The position numbers were made by a program, and so were the translations under genes. Positions 16,487 through 24,562 of a stretch of 64,000 nt of DNA are shown piece after piece. The notes below the pieces were generated by a model. That model saw only the letters and a list, made by a program, of their open reading frames with translations. It was not told the origin of the DNA and did not search any database. Every line of letters starts with the position of its first letter. Within the stretch, counting starts at the first letter, position 1. The stretch comes from Tepidimonas sediminis (GTDB lineage Bacteria > Pseudomonadota > Gammaproteobacteria > Burkholderiales > Burkholderiaceae_C): contig NZ_VJND01000012.1 of the NCBI RefSeq assembly GCF_007556605.1, positions 1 through 64,000 of the forward strand, in the 5' to 3' direction.

Positions 16487-18777
16487 GCGACGCCGCCCTG
16501 CGCGATGCCCGCCGCGCGCACCGCCTGCGCTGGTTCGTCGCGCTGGGCGTGGTGTTCATGCTCGGCGTCGGGCTGGTGCTGTTCGTGCTGCTGGCGCTGG
16601 CCACCGACCATCGCGCCGTGGCGCCGCAGACCTACGGACGGCTGCTGCTGCTCAACCTGGCGGTGGCCGCGGTGCTGCTGGCCGTGCTGCTGTGGCTGGG
16701 GCTGCGGCTGCTGGTGCGCCTGCGCCGGGGCCGCTTCGGCAGTCGGCTGCTGCTGAAGCTCGCGGCCATCTTCGCGCTGGTGGGGGTGGCGCCGGGTGGG
16801 CTGATCTATCTCGTCTCCTACCAGTTCGTCAACCGGGCCATCGAGGCCTGGTTCGACCAGCGGGTGGAGACGGCGCTGCAGGCCGGGCTGGCGCTGGGGC
16901 GCACCGCGGTGGACACGGTCAGCGCCGACTGGACGGCCAAGGCGCGCGGGGTGGCGGCGGCGCTGGCGGGCGTCGGGGACGCGGCGGCGGCGGTGATGCT
17001 GGAGACGTGGCGCGAGCAGCTGGGCGCGGCTGACCTGGTGCTGTGGAGCGTGCAGGGGCGCGCGCTGGCCAGCGCCGGCGAGTCGCGTTTCAGCCTGGCC
17101 CCGCAGCGCCCGCCGGCGGCGCAGCTGCGCCGCGCGCGCAGCGAGCGCGTCGTCACCTGGGTCGAGGGGCTGGACGATCTGGAGGGGCTGGGCGATCCGG
17201 CCGAGGTGACCAGCCTGCCGCCGCAGCGGCTGCCGCGCGTGCGCGTGCTGGCGCTGGTGCCGGCCGAGGCCGGGCTGGGCTTCGCCGCCGAACCGCGCTT
17301 CCTGCAGGTCACCGCCCCGATGCCGGCGGCGCTGGTGGCCAACGCGCTGGCGGTGCAGGTGGCCAACCGCGAGTACCAGGAGCGGCGCCTGGCGCGCGAG
17401 GGCCTGCGCAGCATGTACATCGGCACGCTGACGCTGGCGCTGTTCCTGTCGGTGTTCGGTGCGGTGCTGCTGGCGGTGCTGCTGGGCAACCAGCTGGCGC
17501 GCCCGCTGATCCTGCTGGCCGAGGGCATGCGCGACGTGGCGCGCGGCGACCTCGGGCCGAAGGTGGCGCTGCCGGCGCGCGATGAGCTCGCCGGCCTGAC
17601 GCGCACGTTTGCCGACATGACGCGCGAGCTGGCCGAGGCGCGCCAGGCGGTGCAGGCCTCGATGCAGCAGGTCGACGCGGCGCGCGCCGGGTTGCAGACG
17701 CTGCTGGACAACCTGACCGCCGGGGTCATCGTGCTGGCGCCGGACGGGCGGCTGCGGCGCGTCAACCCAGGGGCCGAGCGTATCCTCGGCGTGCCGTTGG
17801 CGGCGCACCTGGGCCAGCCGCTGCAGGCGGTGCCGGGCCTGGAGGCGCTGGGGGCGTGGGTGATGGAGCAGTTCGCGCGCTTTGCCGGCGAGCATGACCA
17901 GCCCGCCGAGGGCGCGCACTGGCAGCAGCCGGTGGAGCACCGCCCGCCCGGCACGGCTGCCCAGGCGGCTGCGCGCACGCTGGTGGCGCGCGGCGCGGCG
18001 CTGCCCGGGGGCGAGTGGCTGCTGGTGCTGGACGATGTCAGCGACCTCGTTTCGGCGCAGCGCGCCCAGGCCTGGGGCGAGGTGGCGCGGCGGCTGGCGC
18101 ACGAGATCAAGAACCCGCTGACGCCGATCCAGCTGTCGGCCGAGCGGCTGGCGCACAAGCTGGGCGCGCGGCTGCAGGGGCCGGATGCGGCGATGCTGGA
18201 CAAGGCGGTGCGCACCATCGTCGACCAGGTCGAGGCGATGAAGCGCCTGGTCAACGAGTTCCGCGATTACGCGCGGCTGCCGGCGGCGCAGCTGGTGCCG
18301 CTGGATCTCAATGCGCTGCTGCGCGAGATCGCGGCGATGTACGAGGCCGGTCCGCTGCCGCTGCGGCTGGAGCTGCAGGAGGACTGCCCGCCGGTGCTGG
18401 CCGATGCGCAGCAGGTGCGCCAGGTGGTGCACAACCTCGTGCTCAACGCGCAGGACGCGATGAGCGCGGCGGGGGTCCGCGGCGCCGTGACGCTGCGCAC
18501 GCAGACCTCGCGCAGCGGACAGTGGGTGCGGCTGCACGTGCTGGACGACGGGCCGGGCTTTGCCGAGGCGATCCTGCAGCGCGCCTTCGAGCCCTACGTC
18601 ACCACCAAGCCCAAGGGCACCGGACTGGGGCTGGCGGTGGTCAAGAAGATCATGGACGAGCATGGCGGCCGCATCGAGCTGGCCAACCGGCGCGAGGGCG
18701 AGCGCATCGCCGGCGCCCAAGTGTCGCTATCATTCAGGGTTGCAAATATGCAACAGGGGGCCCTCGCCCGCGGGTGA
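16483..18777 (+). CDS. NtrY-like sensor histidine kinase
   Basis: 764 aa membrane kinase. Three hydrophobic segments in the first 115 residues and another near 313-335 flank a sensory region; a HAMP linker follows (GNQLARPLILLAEGMRDVARG), then a PAS-like domain near 395-480 (LLDNLTAGVIVLAPDGRL). The H box LAHEIKNPLTPIQLSAERL places the phospho-acceptor at His540. The N box (HNLVLNAQDAMSA), the G1 box (LDDGPGF) and the G2 box (KGTGLGLAVVKKIM) are intact. It should phosphorylate the response regulator encoded 9 bases downstream. NtrY-type kinases respond to nitrogen or redox state; the signal here is not known. Confidence 0.9.
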   Translation: MSDAALRDARRAHRLRWFVALGVVFMLGVGLVLFVLLALATDHRAVAPQTYGRLLLLNLAVAAVLLAVLLWLGLRLLVRLRRGRFGSRLLLKLAAIFALVGVAPGGLIYLVSYQFVNRAIEAWFDQRVETALQAGLALGRTAVDTVSADWTAKARGVAAALAGVGDAAAAVMLETWREQLGAADLVLWSVQGRALASAGESRFSLAPQRPPAAQLRRARSERVVTWVEGLDDLEGLGDPAEVTSLPPQRLPRVRVLALVPAEAGLGFAAEPRFLQVTAPMPAALVANALAVQVANREYQERRLAREGLRSMYIGTLTLALFLSVFGAVLLAVLLGNQLARPLILLAEGMRDVARGDLGPKVALPARDELAGLTRTFADMTRELAEARQAVQASMQQVDAARAGLQTLLDNLTAGVIVLAPDGRLRRVNPGAERILGVPLAAHLGQPLQAVPGLEALGAWVMEQFARFAGEHDQPAEGAHWQQPVEHRPPGTAAQAAARTLVARGAALPGGEWLLVLDDVSDLVSAQRAQAWGEVARRLAHEIKNPLTPIQLSAERLAHKLGARLQGPDAAMLDKAVRTIVDQVEAMKRLVNEFRDYARLPAAQLVPLDLNALLREIAAMYEAGPLPLRLELQEDCPPVLADAQQVRQVVHNLVLNAQDAMSAAGVRGAVTLRTQTSRSGQWVRLHVLDDGPGFAEAILQRAFEPYVTTKPKGTGLGLAVVKKIMDEHGGRIELANRREGERIAGAQVSLSFRVANMQQGALARG

Positions 18778-18786
18778 CAGGAGACG

Positions 18787-19500
18787 ATGGCAAACATTCT
18801 GGTGGTCGACGACGAGCTCGGCATCCGCGAGCTGCTGTTCGAGATCCTCAACGACGAAGGGCACAGCGTCGAGCTGGCCGAGAACGCCGCCCAGGCGCGG
18901 CAGCTGCGCCAGCGCTACCGGCCCGACCTCGTGCTGCTCGACATCTGGATGCCCGACACCGACGGCGTGACGCTGCTGAAGGAGTGGGCCGCCACCGGGC
19001 AGCTGACGATGCCGGTGATCATGATGAGCGGCCACGCCACCATCGACACCGCGGTGGAAGCCACGCGTATCGGGGCGATGGCCTTCCTGGAAAAGCCGAT
19101 CACGCTGCAGAAACTGCTGCAGGCGGTGGACAAGGCGCTGACGCGCGCGCCGCTGCGCGTGGTCGCCTCGGCCGCGGCGCAGCCCGCGCGTCCGGCGGCA
19201 CCCGAGGCCACGAGCGGCCCGGCGGCGGGCGCGACCGGGCCCGCGCCCGAGGCGCCCCCGGCGCAGCCCGGCACGATCACGCTGCCGATGCCGGGCCGCG
19301 GCACGTTCACGCTCGATCTCGACGCGCCGCTGCGCGAGGCGCGCGATGCCTTCGAGAAGGCCTATTTCGAGTTCCACCTGGCCAAGGAGCAGGGGTCGAT
19401 GACCCGCGTGGCCGAGAAGAGCGGGCTGGAGCGCACGCACCTGTACCGCAAGCTCAAGCAGCTCGGCGTCGACCTGTCGCGCGCCAAGCGGCTGGCGTGA
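18787..19500 (+). CDS. NtrX-like response regulator lacking an AAA+ domain
   Basis: 237 aa. The receiver domain (residues 1-118) starts ILVVDDELGIRELL and has phospho-acceptor Asp52 in VLLDIWMPD, with conserved switch Ser/Thr and Lys (MMSGHA, EKP). A flexible Ala/Pro-rich linker (about 122-165) leads to a Fis-type helix-turn-helix near 195-237 (VAEKSGLERTHLYRKLKQLG). Full-length NtrX proteins carry a sigma-54-interacting AAA+ ATPase between these parts (about 450 aa); it is absent, without any sign of frameshift. The protein therefore likely acts as a direct DNA-binding regulator. It is the evident partner of the kinase upstream. Confidence 0.88.
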   Translation: MANILVVDDELGIRELLFEILNDEGHSVELAENAAQARQLRQRYRPDLVLLDIWMPDTDGVTLLKEWAATGQLTMPVIMMSGHATIDTAVEATRIGAMAFLEKPITLQKLLQAVDKALTRAPLRVVASAAAQPARPAAPEATSGPAAGATGPAPEAPPAQPGTITLPMPGRGTFTLDLDAPLREARDAFEKAYFEFHLAKEQGSMTRVAEKSGLERTHLYRKLKQLGVDLSRAKRLA

Positions 19501-19522
19501 CGGCGGGGCGCCTTGCTCTGCG

Positions 19523-19531
19523 TGCTATACT
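19523..19531 (+). promoter_or_regulatory. Extended -10 promoter for tRNA-Phe
   Basis: TGCTATACT (TGn extended element at 19523-19525 plus TATACT at 19526-19531) ends 12 bases before the tRNA, a normal distance for a short 5' leader. There is no clear -35, which extended -10 promoters can dispense with. Confidence 0.55.
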
Positions 19532-19543
19532 GCGAGCTTTCAC

Positions 19544-19619
<76 letters not shown>

Positions 19620-19682
19620 GATCCCGACGCCCGGCCCGTACGCCGGGCGTTTGTCTTGGCGGCTGCCGGGCCGCCGCTGCCG

Positions 19683-20474
19683 ATGCTGCGCGTCACCACG
19701 CTCAACCTCAACGGTATCCGCTCCGCCGCGGCCAAGGGGCTGGAGGACTGGGTCGCCGCCGCCGCGCCCGACGTGCTGTGCGTGCAGGAGCTCAAGGCGC
19801 AGGCGGCCGACGTCGCCGGGCGCTTCGAGACGCTGGCCGGACGGCGCGGCCACTTCCACTTCGCCGCGCGCAAGGGCTATGCCGGTGTCGGCATCTACAC
19901 CGCGCTGCAGCCCAGCGACGTCGTCGAGGGCATCGGCGTGCCGGAATTCGACGACGAGGGGCGCTGGATCGAGCTGCGCTTCGACACGCCCGCGCGGCGC
20001 TTCAGCATCGTCAGCGTCTATTTTCCGAGCGGCTCCTCCGGCGAGGAGCGCCAGCAGGCCAAGTTCCGCTTCCTCGAGCTCGTCGAGCCGGTGCTGGCGC
20101 GGCTGGCGCAGCAGCGCGAGGCGCTGGTGTGCGGCGACGTCAACATCGCCCACACCGAGAAGGATCTGAAGAACTGGCGCGGCAACCAGAAGAACAGCGG
20201 CTTCTTGCCGGAGGAGCGCGCGTGGGTGAGCCGCCTGCTGGCCGACGGGCGCTGGGTGGATGTCTACCGCCGCCTGTATCCCGACGCCGAAGGCGAGGGC
20301 TACACGTGGTGGAGCAACCGCGGCCAGGCGTGGGCGAAGAACGTCGGCTGGCGCATCGATGTGCACTGGGCCACGCCGGCGGTGGCGGCGGCGGCGCGCG
20401 CCGCCAGCGTCTACAAGGCGCAGCGCTTCTCGGACCACGCGCCGCTGACGATCGACTACGACTGGGCGCCCTGA
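19683..20474 (+). CDS. xth: Exodeoxyribonuclease III (AP endonuclease)
   Basis: 263 aa, family length 255-268. It nicks DNA 5' of abasic sites and has 3'-5' exonuclease activity in base-excision repair. Family motifs are present: TLNLNGIRSA at the N-terminus, VQELKAQ with the metal-binding Glu, GDVNIAHTEKDLKN, YTWWSNRGQA, and the C-terminal catalytic SDHAPLTIDY with Asp-His. Start ATG 19683 fits the conserved MLRVTTLN-like beginning. It is a single gene between tRNA-Phe and the COG0523 gene. Confidence 0.95.
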   Translation: MLRVTTLNLNGIRSAAAKGLEDWVAAAAPDVLCVQELKAQAADVAGRFETLAGRRGHFHFAARKGYAGVGIYTALQPSDVVEGIGVPEFDDEGRWIELRFDTPARRFSIVSVYFPSGSSGEERQQAKFRFLELVEPVLARLAQQREALVCGDVNIAHTEKDLKNWRGNQKNSGFLPEERAWVSRLLADGRWVDVYRRLYPDAEGEGYTWWSNRGQAWAKNVGWRIDVHWATPAVAAAARAASVYKAQRFSDHAPLTIDYDWAP

Positions 20475-20509
20475 GCGGCCCGGGCGGCGCGGGGGCTTGA
20501 CGGCTGTCC

Positions 20510-20515
20510 TACACT
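20510..20515 (+). promoter_or_regulatory. -10-like element just before the COG0523 gene
   Basis: TACACT ends 6 bases before the ATG at 20522, so transcription starting at the usual distance would begin at or next to the start codon. A TTGACG at 20497-20502 is only 7 bases upstream, too close to be its -35. One of several such placements in this window. Confidence 0.4.
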
Positions 20516-20521
20516 GGAGCC

Positions 20522-21580
20522 ATGAGCATGATCCCTGCCACCATCCTGACCGGCTTTCTCGGCGCGGGCAAGACCACGCTGCTCAAGCGCATCCTGACCG
20601 AGGCGCACGGCCAGCGCATCGCCGTGATCGAAAACGAGTTCGGCGCCGAGAACATCGACAACGACATCCTGGTGGCCGACACCGAGGAGCAGATCGTGCA
20701 GATGAGCAACGGCTGCGTCTGCTGCACGATCCGCGAGGACCTGCGCAGCACGCTGTCGCTGCTGGCGGCCAAGCGCCGCAAGGGTCTGCTGGCGTTCGAC
20801 CGCGTGATCATCGAGACCACGGGCCTGGCCGATCCGGGGCCGGTGGCGCAGACCTTCTTCATGGACGACGAGGTCGCCGAGACCTACCTGCTGGATGCCA
20901 TCGTGACGCTGGTCGACGCCAGGCACGCGCCGCAGCAGCTCGACGAGCGGCAGGAGGCGCGGCGCCAGGTGGGCTTTGCGGACCAGATCTTCGTCAGCAA
21001 GGCCGACCTGGTGTCGGCCGAGGAGCTCGACGCGCTGATCCACCGGCTCAAGCACATGAACCCGCGCGCGCCGATCGACACCGTGCACTTCGGCCAGGTG
21101 GCGCTGGACAAGGTGCTGGATCTGCGCGGCTTCAACCTGAACGCCAAGCTCGACCTCGATCCGGATTTCCTGCAGGCCGGGGAGCACGAGCACGCGCACC
21201 ACGACCACAGCCACTGCGACCATGAGCACGGCCACTGCGCGCATGCGCACGACCACGGCCACGCCCGGCATCACCACCACCACGACGACGTCCAGAGCTT
21301 CGTGTGGCGCAGCCAGCGCCCGTTCGATCCGCACAAGCTGGAGGACTTCCTCGGCGCCGTGGTGCAGGTCTGGGGGCCGAAGCTGCTGCGCTACAAGGGC
21401 GTGCTGCACATGCAGGGCACCGACCGCAAGGTGATCTTCCAGGGCGTGCACCAGCTGATGGGCAGCGACCTGGGGCCGGTGTGGAAACCCGGCGAGGCGC
21501 GCGAGAGCCGCATGGTCTTCATCGGCATCGACCTGCCGCGCGACATCCTGGAGCAAGGGCTGCAGCAGGCGCTGGCCTGA
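20522..21580 (+). CDS. CobW/COG0523 family GTPase metallochaperone
   Basis: 352 aa. These G3E GTPases deliver metal, usually zinc or cobalt, to target proteins. Walker A GFLGAGKTT at residues 11-19, the metal-binding CxCC motif at Cys65-Cys67-Cys68 (NGCVCCTIRED) and a guanine-recognition SKAD motif are intact. Residues about 221-256 form an exceptionally His-rich loop (HEHAHHDHSHCDHEHGHC and more), typical of zinc-handling members. A C-terminal CobW_C domain ends the protein. The closest functional class is YeiR/ZNG1-like zinc chaperones; CobW itself is unlikely, as no cobalamin genes are nearby. Starts at 20522 or 20528 are both possible. Confidence 0.85.
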   Translation: MSMIPATILTGFLGAGKTTLLKRILTEAHGQRIAVIENEFGAENIDNDILVADTEEQIVQMSNGCVCCTIREDLRSTLSLLAAKRRKGLLAFDRVIIETTGLADPGPVAQTFFMDDEVAETYLLDAIVTLVDARHAPQQLDERQEARRQVGFADQIFVSKADLVSAEELDALIHRLKHMNPRAPIDTVHFGQVALDKVLDLRGFNLNAKLDLDPDFLQAGEHEHAHHDHSHCDHEHGHCAHAHDHGHARHHHHHDDVQSFVWRSQRPFDPHKLEDFLGAVVQVWGPKLLRYKGVLHMQGTDRKVIFQGVHQLMGSDLGPVWKPGEARESRMVFIGIDLPRDILEQGLQQALA

Positions 21581-21607
21581 AGCGCTGGGCTGGCGGCGCG
21601 CAGCCCT

Positions 21608-21613
21608 TACAAT
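21608..21613 (+). promoter_or_regulatory. -10-like element upstream of dksA
   Basis: TACAAT at 21608-21613, 82 bases before the dksA start, in a GC-rich spacer of 115 bases. No good -35 is apparent. Confidence 0.35.
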
Positions 21614-21695
21614 CGGCCCCCATTCCAACGGGCGGGCCGCTGTCGCGGTCGGGGTGCCGCCGTCGCGCCACCGCCCCAAGCAGAGGAGAGGCATC

Positions 21696-22388
21696 GTGGT
21701 GAAGAAACGCTCGTCGCCCACCGCGGCCGCACCCGCGCCGGCTGCGGCCCACGCGGCGCCGCCGGCGCCGCGCAAGCCGTCGGCCGCCGCCGCGCGGCGG
21801 GCCCAGCAGGCCGCGATGCACGCCCAGACCACCGAGGCCGTGGCGCCGACGCACGATCCGCGTGCCGCCAAGGCCAGCTACGCTCCCGAAACCGTCATGA
21901 CCACCACCACCGCCGCGCCGGCCGCCGTGCTGGCCAAGGATCCCACCCGCGCCGACAACTGGAAGAAGCTGCCGGTCGAGCAGCTCACCGACGCCGACAT
22001 CCTGGCGATGCCGGACGAGGAGTACATGAACGAGGTGCAGCTGGCCTATTTCCGCCGCAAGCTGCTGGAGCTCAAGCAGGGCATCCTGCACAACGCCGGC
22101 GAGACCACCGAGCACCTGCGCGAGGACACGGTCGTCGTGCCCGATCCGGCCGACCGCGCCACGATCGAGGAGGAGCACGCGCTGGAGCTGCGCACGCGCG
22201 ACCGCGAGCGCAAGCTGCTCAAGAAGATCGACCAGGCGCTGGCGCGCATCGACAGCGGCGACTACGGCTACTGCGAGGAGACCGGCGAGCCGATCGGCGT
22301 CGGGCGCCTGCTGGCCCGTCCGACCGCCAGCCTCTCGATCGAGGCGCAGCAGCGCCGTGAGCTGAAGCAGAAGCTCTTCGGCGACTGA
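21696..22388 (+). CDS. dksA: DksA-type RNA polymerase regulator with degenerate zinc-finger cysteines
   Basis: 230 aa, against about 150 for E. coli DksA. DksA enters the polymerase secondary channel and, with ppGpp, alters rRNA and stress promoters. The coiled-coil tip DPADRATIEEE is conserved, so core activity is likely. Of the four zinc-finger cysteines only one remains (Cys193 in GDYGYCEETGEP); the others are Thr, Ser and Ala. The first 80 residues are an Ala/Pro/Lys-rich, probably disordered extension. I chose GTG 21696 with GAGGAGAG at 21683-21690 (GTG 21699 equally possible). The neighbouring COG0523 chaperone suggests a zinc context. Confidence 0.9.
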   Translation: MVKKRSSPTAAAPAPAAAHAAPPAPRKPSAAAARRAQQAAMHAQTTEAVAPTHDPRAAKASYAPETVMTTTTAAPAAVLAKDPTRADNWKKLPVEQLTDADILAMPDEEYMNEVQLAYFRRKLLELKQGILHNAGETTEHLREDTVVVPDPADRATIEEEHALELRTRDRERKLLKKIDQALARIDSGDYGYCEETGEPIGVGRLLARPTASLSIEAQQRRELKQKLFGD

Positions 22389-22418
22389 GCCGGAGGGCGC
22401 CGCAGCGGCCCGAGCCCG

Positions 22419-23978
22419 ATGGAAGCCAGGCCCGCGTCCACCGCGCCGGTGCGCTGGTGGGCCGCGCTGTGGAGGCGCTGGCGCGGTGGCGTGGATCCCG
22501 CCGAGGACGTGCGCGGGCTGCCCGAGGAGCGCGCGGCGCTGGAAGCCGCGCTGCGCCTGAAGCGCCGCCACGACGAGGAACGGCACGCCGAACTGGACGA
22601 GCTGCGTGCGCTGCGCCTGCGCCAGCAGGGCCAGCGCGCAGGCGAGCAGCGCGGCGCGGCGCCCAGCGGCCAGGGCGGTGACGAGGCTTGGGCGGTGCCG
22701 GCGGCACCGCGCGCGCGCACGGCCGAGCAGATCGAGCGCATCGCGGCCCAGATGGCCGAGCAGCTCACCGCGCCGGCGCCGCCGGATGCGGCGGCCGACG
22801 GCGGGGCGCCGCGGCGCGGGCGGCCGCGGCTCGCCATCGACCTGGTGCACGCCGAGCCGCACGCCGCGGTCGAGCCGCAGGGCTGGCTGGGTCATCCGGC
22901 CCTGACCGAGGCGGCGGTGGCCTACGCCAACGGCCGCTTCGACGCCGCGCGCCGCTCGCTGGAGGCCCTGGAGGCCGACGCCCGGCAGCCGGCGCTGGCC
23001 TGCGTGGCGGGCCGGCTGCGGCTGGATCTGCTGTGGGCGCTGGGTGATCTGCCCGGCTTCGAGGCTGCGGCGGCGGACTGGGCCGAGCGCTTCGGCCGGC
23101 CGCCGCCGGTCTGGCCGGTGCAGCACGCCGAGACGGCCGCGCCGGCGCGGCCGGTGCCGCAGCGCATCTGGCGCGCGCCGGCGCGCCTGAGCGCCTCCGC
23201 GCTGACGGGCTGGGATGGGGCGTCCGAGCCCGACGCCCTGGACTGGCGCGGCCTGGAGGCCGTGGAGGACGACGCGCTGGCGCCGCTGACCGAGGCGCTG
23301 GAGCGCTGGGCGGCGCAGCCGCGCGTGCTCAGCATGGCCGGGGTGGAGGTGCTGCTGCGGGTGCTGAAGGCGGCCACGCCCTCGGGGCGGCGCGACGTGG
23401 CGGTCGGCTGGTGGCGCCTGCGTCTGGCGGCGCTGCGCCTGCTGGAGCGGCGCGCCGCCTACGAACTCGCGGCGCTGGATGCGCTGGCGTCGGTGGGGCT
23501 GGCGCCGGTGCCGTGGAGCGTGCCGCGCGCCCGCGTCGTGGAGGTGGACGAGTTGCCGGCCGAAGCGCCGTCGCCGGCCGCGCCCCAGGGCACCGTGCTG
23601 GCCGGCGAGAGCCAGTTTCCCGCCATGCCGACCGCACTGGCGGACTGGCCGGCCGAGGCGCCCGCCGCCCGCGGGGCCAGCGCCAGCGTCATCGTCGAAG
23701 GGGTGCTGGCCGGCGACGTCGGCTCGACGCTGGCGCGCCTGGAGGAGGCCTGGCTGCGGCTGCAGGACGCCGACGGCGGCGGCATGCCGCTGCTGGTGAT
23801 CGACGCGCAGGGGCTGCAGCGGCTGGATTTCGCCGCCGCCGGCGCGCTGCTGCAGTGGCTGCTGGCGGCGCGCGCGCGCGGCCTGCGCGTGCAGTGGCAC
23901 GGGGTGGCGCCGCTCATCGGTCTGCTGCTGCACGCCGTGGGCATCGACGAGGTGGCCGAGGTGCGGCTGCGACAATAG
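22419..23978 (+). CDS. Uncharacterised protein with C-terminal STAS-like domain
   Basis: 519 aa, Ala- and Arg-rich. The N-terminal third contains a charged, probably coiled helix (residues 45-75, [20 protein letters not shown]). The middle resembles a helical repeat region. The last 85 residues look like a STAS fold: a strand [20 protein letters not shown] followed by [12 protein letters not shown] and a short terminal helix. The usual phosphorylatable Ser/Thr is not evident at that place (DFAA). It sits between dksA and hslV, separated by 30 and 5 bases, so may be co-transcribed with either. I do not recognise a specific function. Confidence 0.65.
   Translation: MEARPASTAPVRWWAALWRRWRGGVDPAEDVRGLPEERAALEAALRLKRRHDEERHAELDELRALRLRQQGQRAGEQRGAAPSGQGGDEAWAVPAAPRARTAEQIERIAAQMAEQLTAPAPPDAAADGGAPRRGRPRLAIDLVHAEPHAAVEPQGWLGHPALTEAAVAYANGRFDAARRSLEALEADARQPALACVAGRLRLDLLWALGDLPGFEAAAADWAERFGRPPPVWPVQHAETAAPARPVPQRIWRAPARLSASALTGWDGASEPDALDWRGLEAVEDDALAPLTEALERWAAQPRVLSMAGVEVLLRVLKAATPSGRRDVAVGWWRLRLAALRLLERRAAYELAALDALASVGLAPVPWSVPRARVVEVDELPAEAPSPAAPQGTVLAGESQFPAMPTALADWPAEAPAARGASASVIVEGVLAGDVGSTLARLEEAWLRLQDADGGGMPLLVIDAQGLQRLDFAAAGALLQWLLAARARGLRVQWHGVAPLIGLLLHAVGIDEVAEVRLRQ
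23971..23976 (+). promoter_or_regulatory. -10-like element immediately before hslV
   Basis: GACAAT ends 7 bases before the hslV ATG and overlaps the stop of the preceding gene. If used, the transcript would be leaderless or nearly so. hslV also lacks a Shine-Dalgarno motif here. Confidence 0.35.
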
Positions 23979-23983
23979 CGGCC

Positions 23984-24562
23984 ATGGACCGTGACGTTTC
24001 CTCTTCAGCCGTCTTTCACGGCACCACGATCGTCTGCGTGCGTCGCCCCGATCCGGCCGACCCGGCCCGCACGCAGGTCGCCATGGGCGGCGACGGCCAG
24101 GTCACGCTCGGCCACATCGTCGTCAAGGCCAGCGCGCGCAAGATCCGCCGCCTGCACCGCGACCAGGTGCTGGCCGGCTTTGCCGGCGCCACGGCCGATG
24201 CCTTCACGCTGTTCGAGCGCTTCGAGGCCAAGCTGGAAAAGCACCAGGGTCACCTGGTGCGGGCGGCGGTGGAGCTGACCAAGGACTGGCGCACCGACCG
24301 CGTGCTGCGCCGGCTGGAGGCGATGCTGGCGGTGGCCGACCGCGACACCAGCCTCGTCATCACCGGCAACGGCGACGTGCTGGAGCCCGAGCACGGCATC
24401 GTGGCGATCGGCTCCGGCGGCGCCTACGCCCAGGCCGCCGCGCGCGCGCTGCTGGCGCACACCGCGCTGCCGGCCGAGGCGGTGGTGCGCGAGGCGCTGC
24501 GCATCGCCGGCGAGCTGTGCATCTACACCAACCAACACCACACCGTGGAGGTGCTGGCATGA
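23984..24562 (+). CDS. hslV: ATP-dependent protease proteolytic subunit HslV
   Basis: 192 aa. HslV forms the dodecameric Thr protease core that works with HslU in cytosolic protein quality control. The catalytic Thr is in [11 protein letters not shown] near residue 14, preceded by a 13-residue extension that must be removed; longer N-termini ending FHG are seen in betaproteobacteria. GGDGQVTLG and [10 protein letters not shown] are family motifs, and [11 protein letters not shown] and [12 protein letters not shown] are the C-terminal ones. A short insertion, PDPADPART, follows the first strand. The stop overlaps the hslU start (ATGA). Confidence 0.96.
   Translation: MDRDVSSSAVFHGTTIVCVRRPDPADPARTQVAMGGDGQVTLGHIVVKASARKIRRLHRDQVLAGFAGATADAFTLFERFEAKLEKHQGHLVRAAVELTKDWRTDRVLRRLEAMLAVADRDTSLVITGNGDVLEPEHGIVAIGSGGAYAQAAARALLAHTALPAEAVVREALRIAGELCIYTNQHHTVEVLA

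Noticed and set aside
20497-20515. TTGACG plus TACACT as a standard sigma-70 promoter
   Set aside because: The spacer is only 7 bases, far below 16-18; the TACACT alone is kept as a -10-like element.
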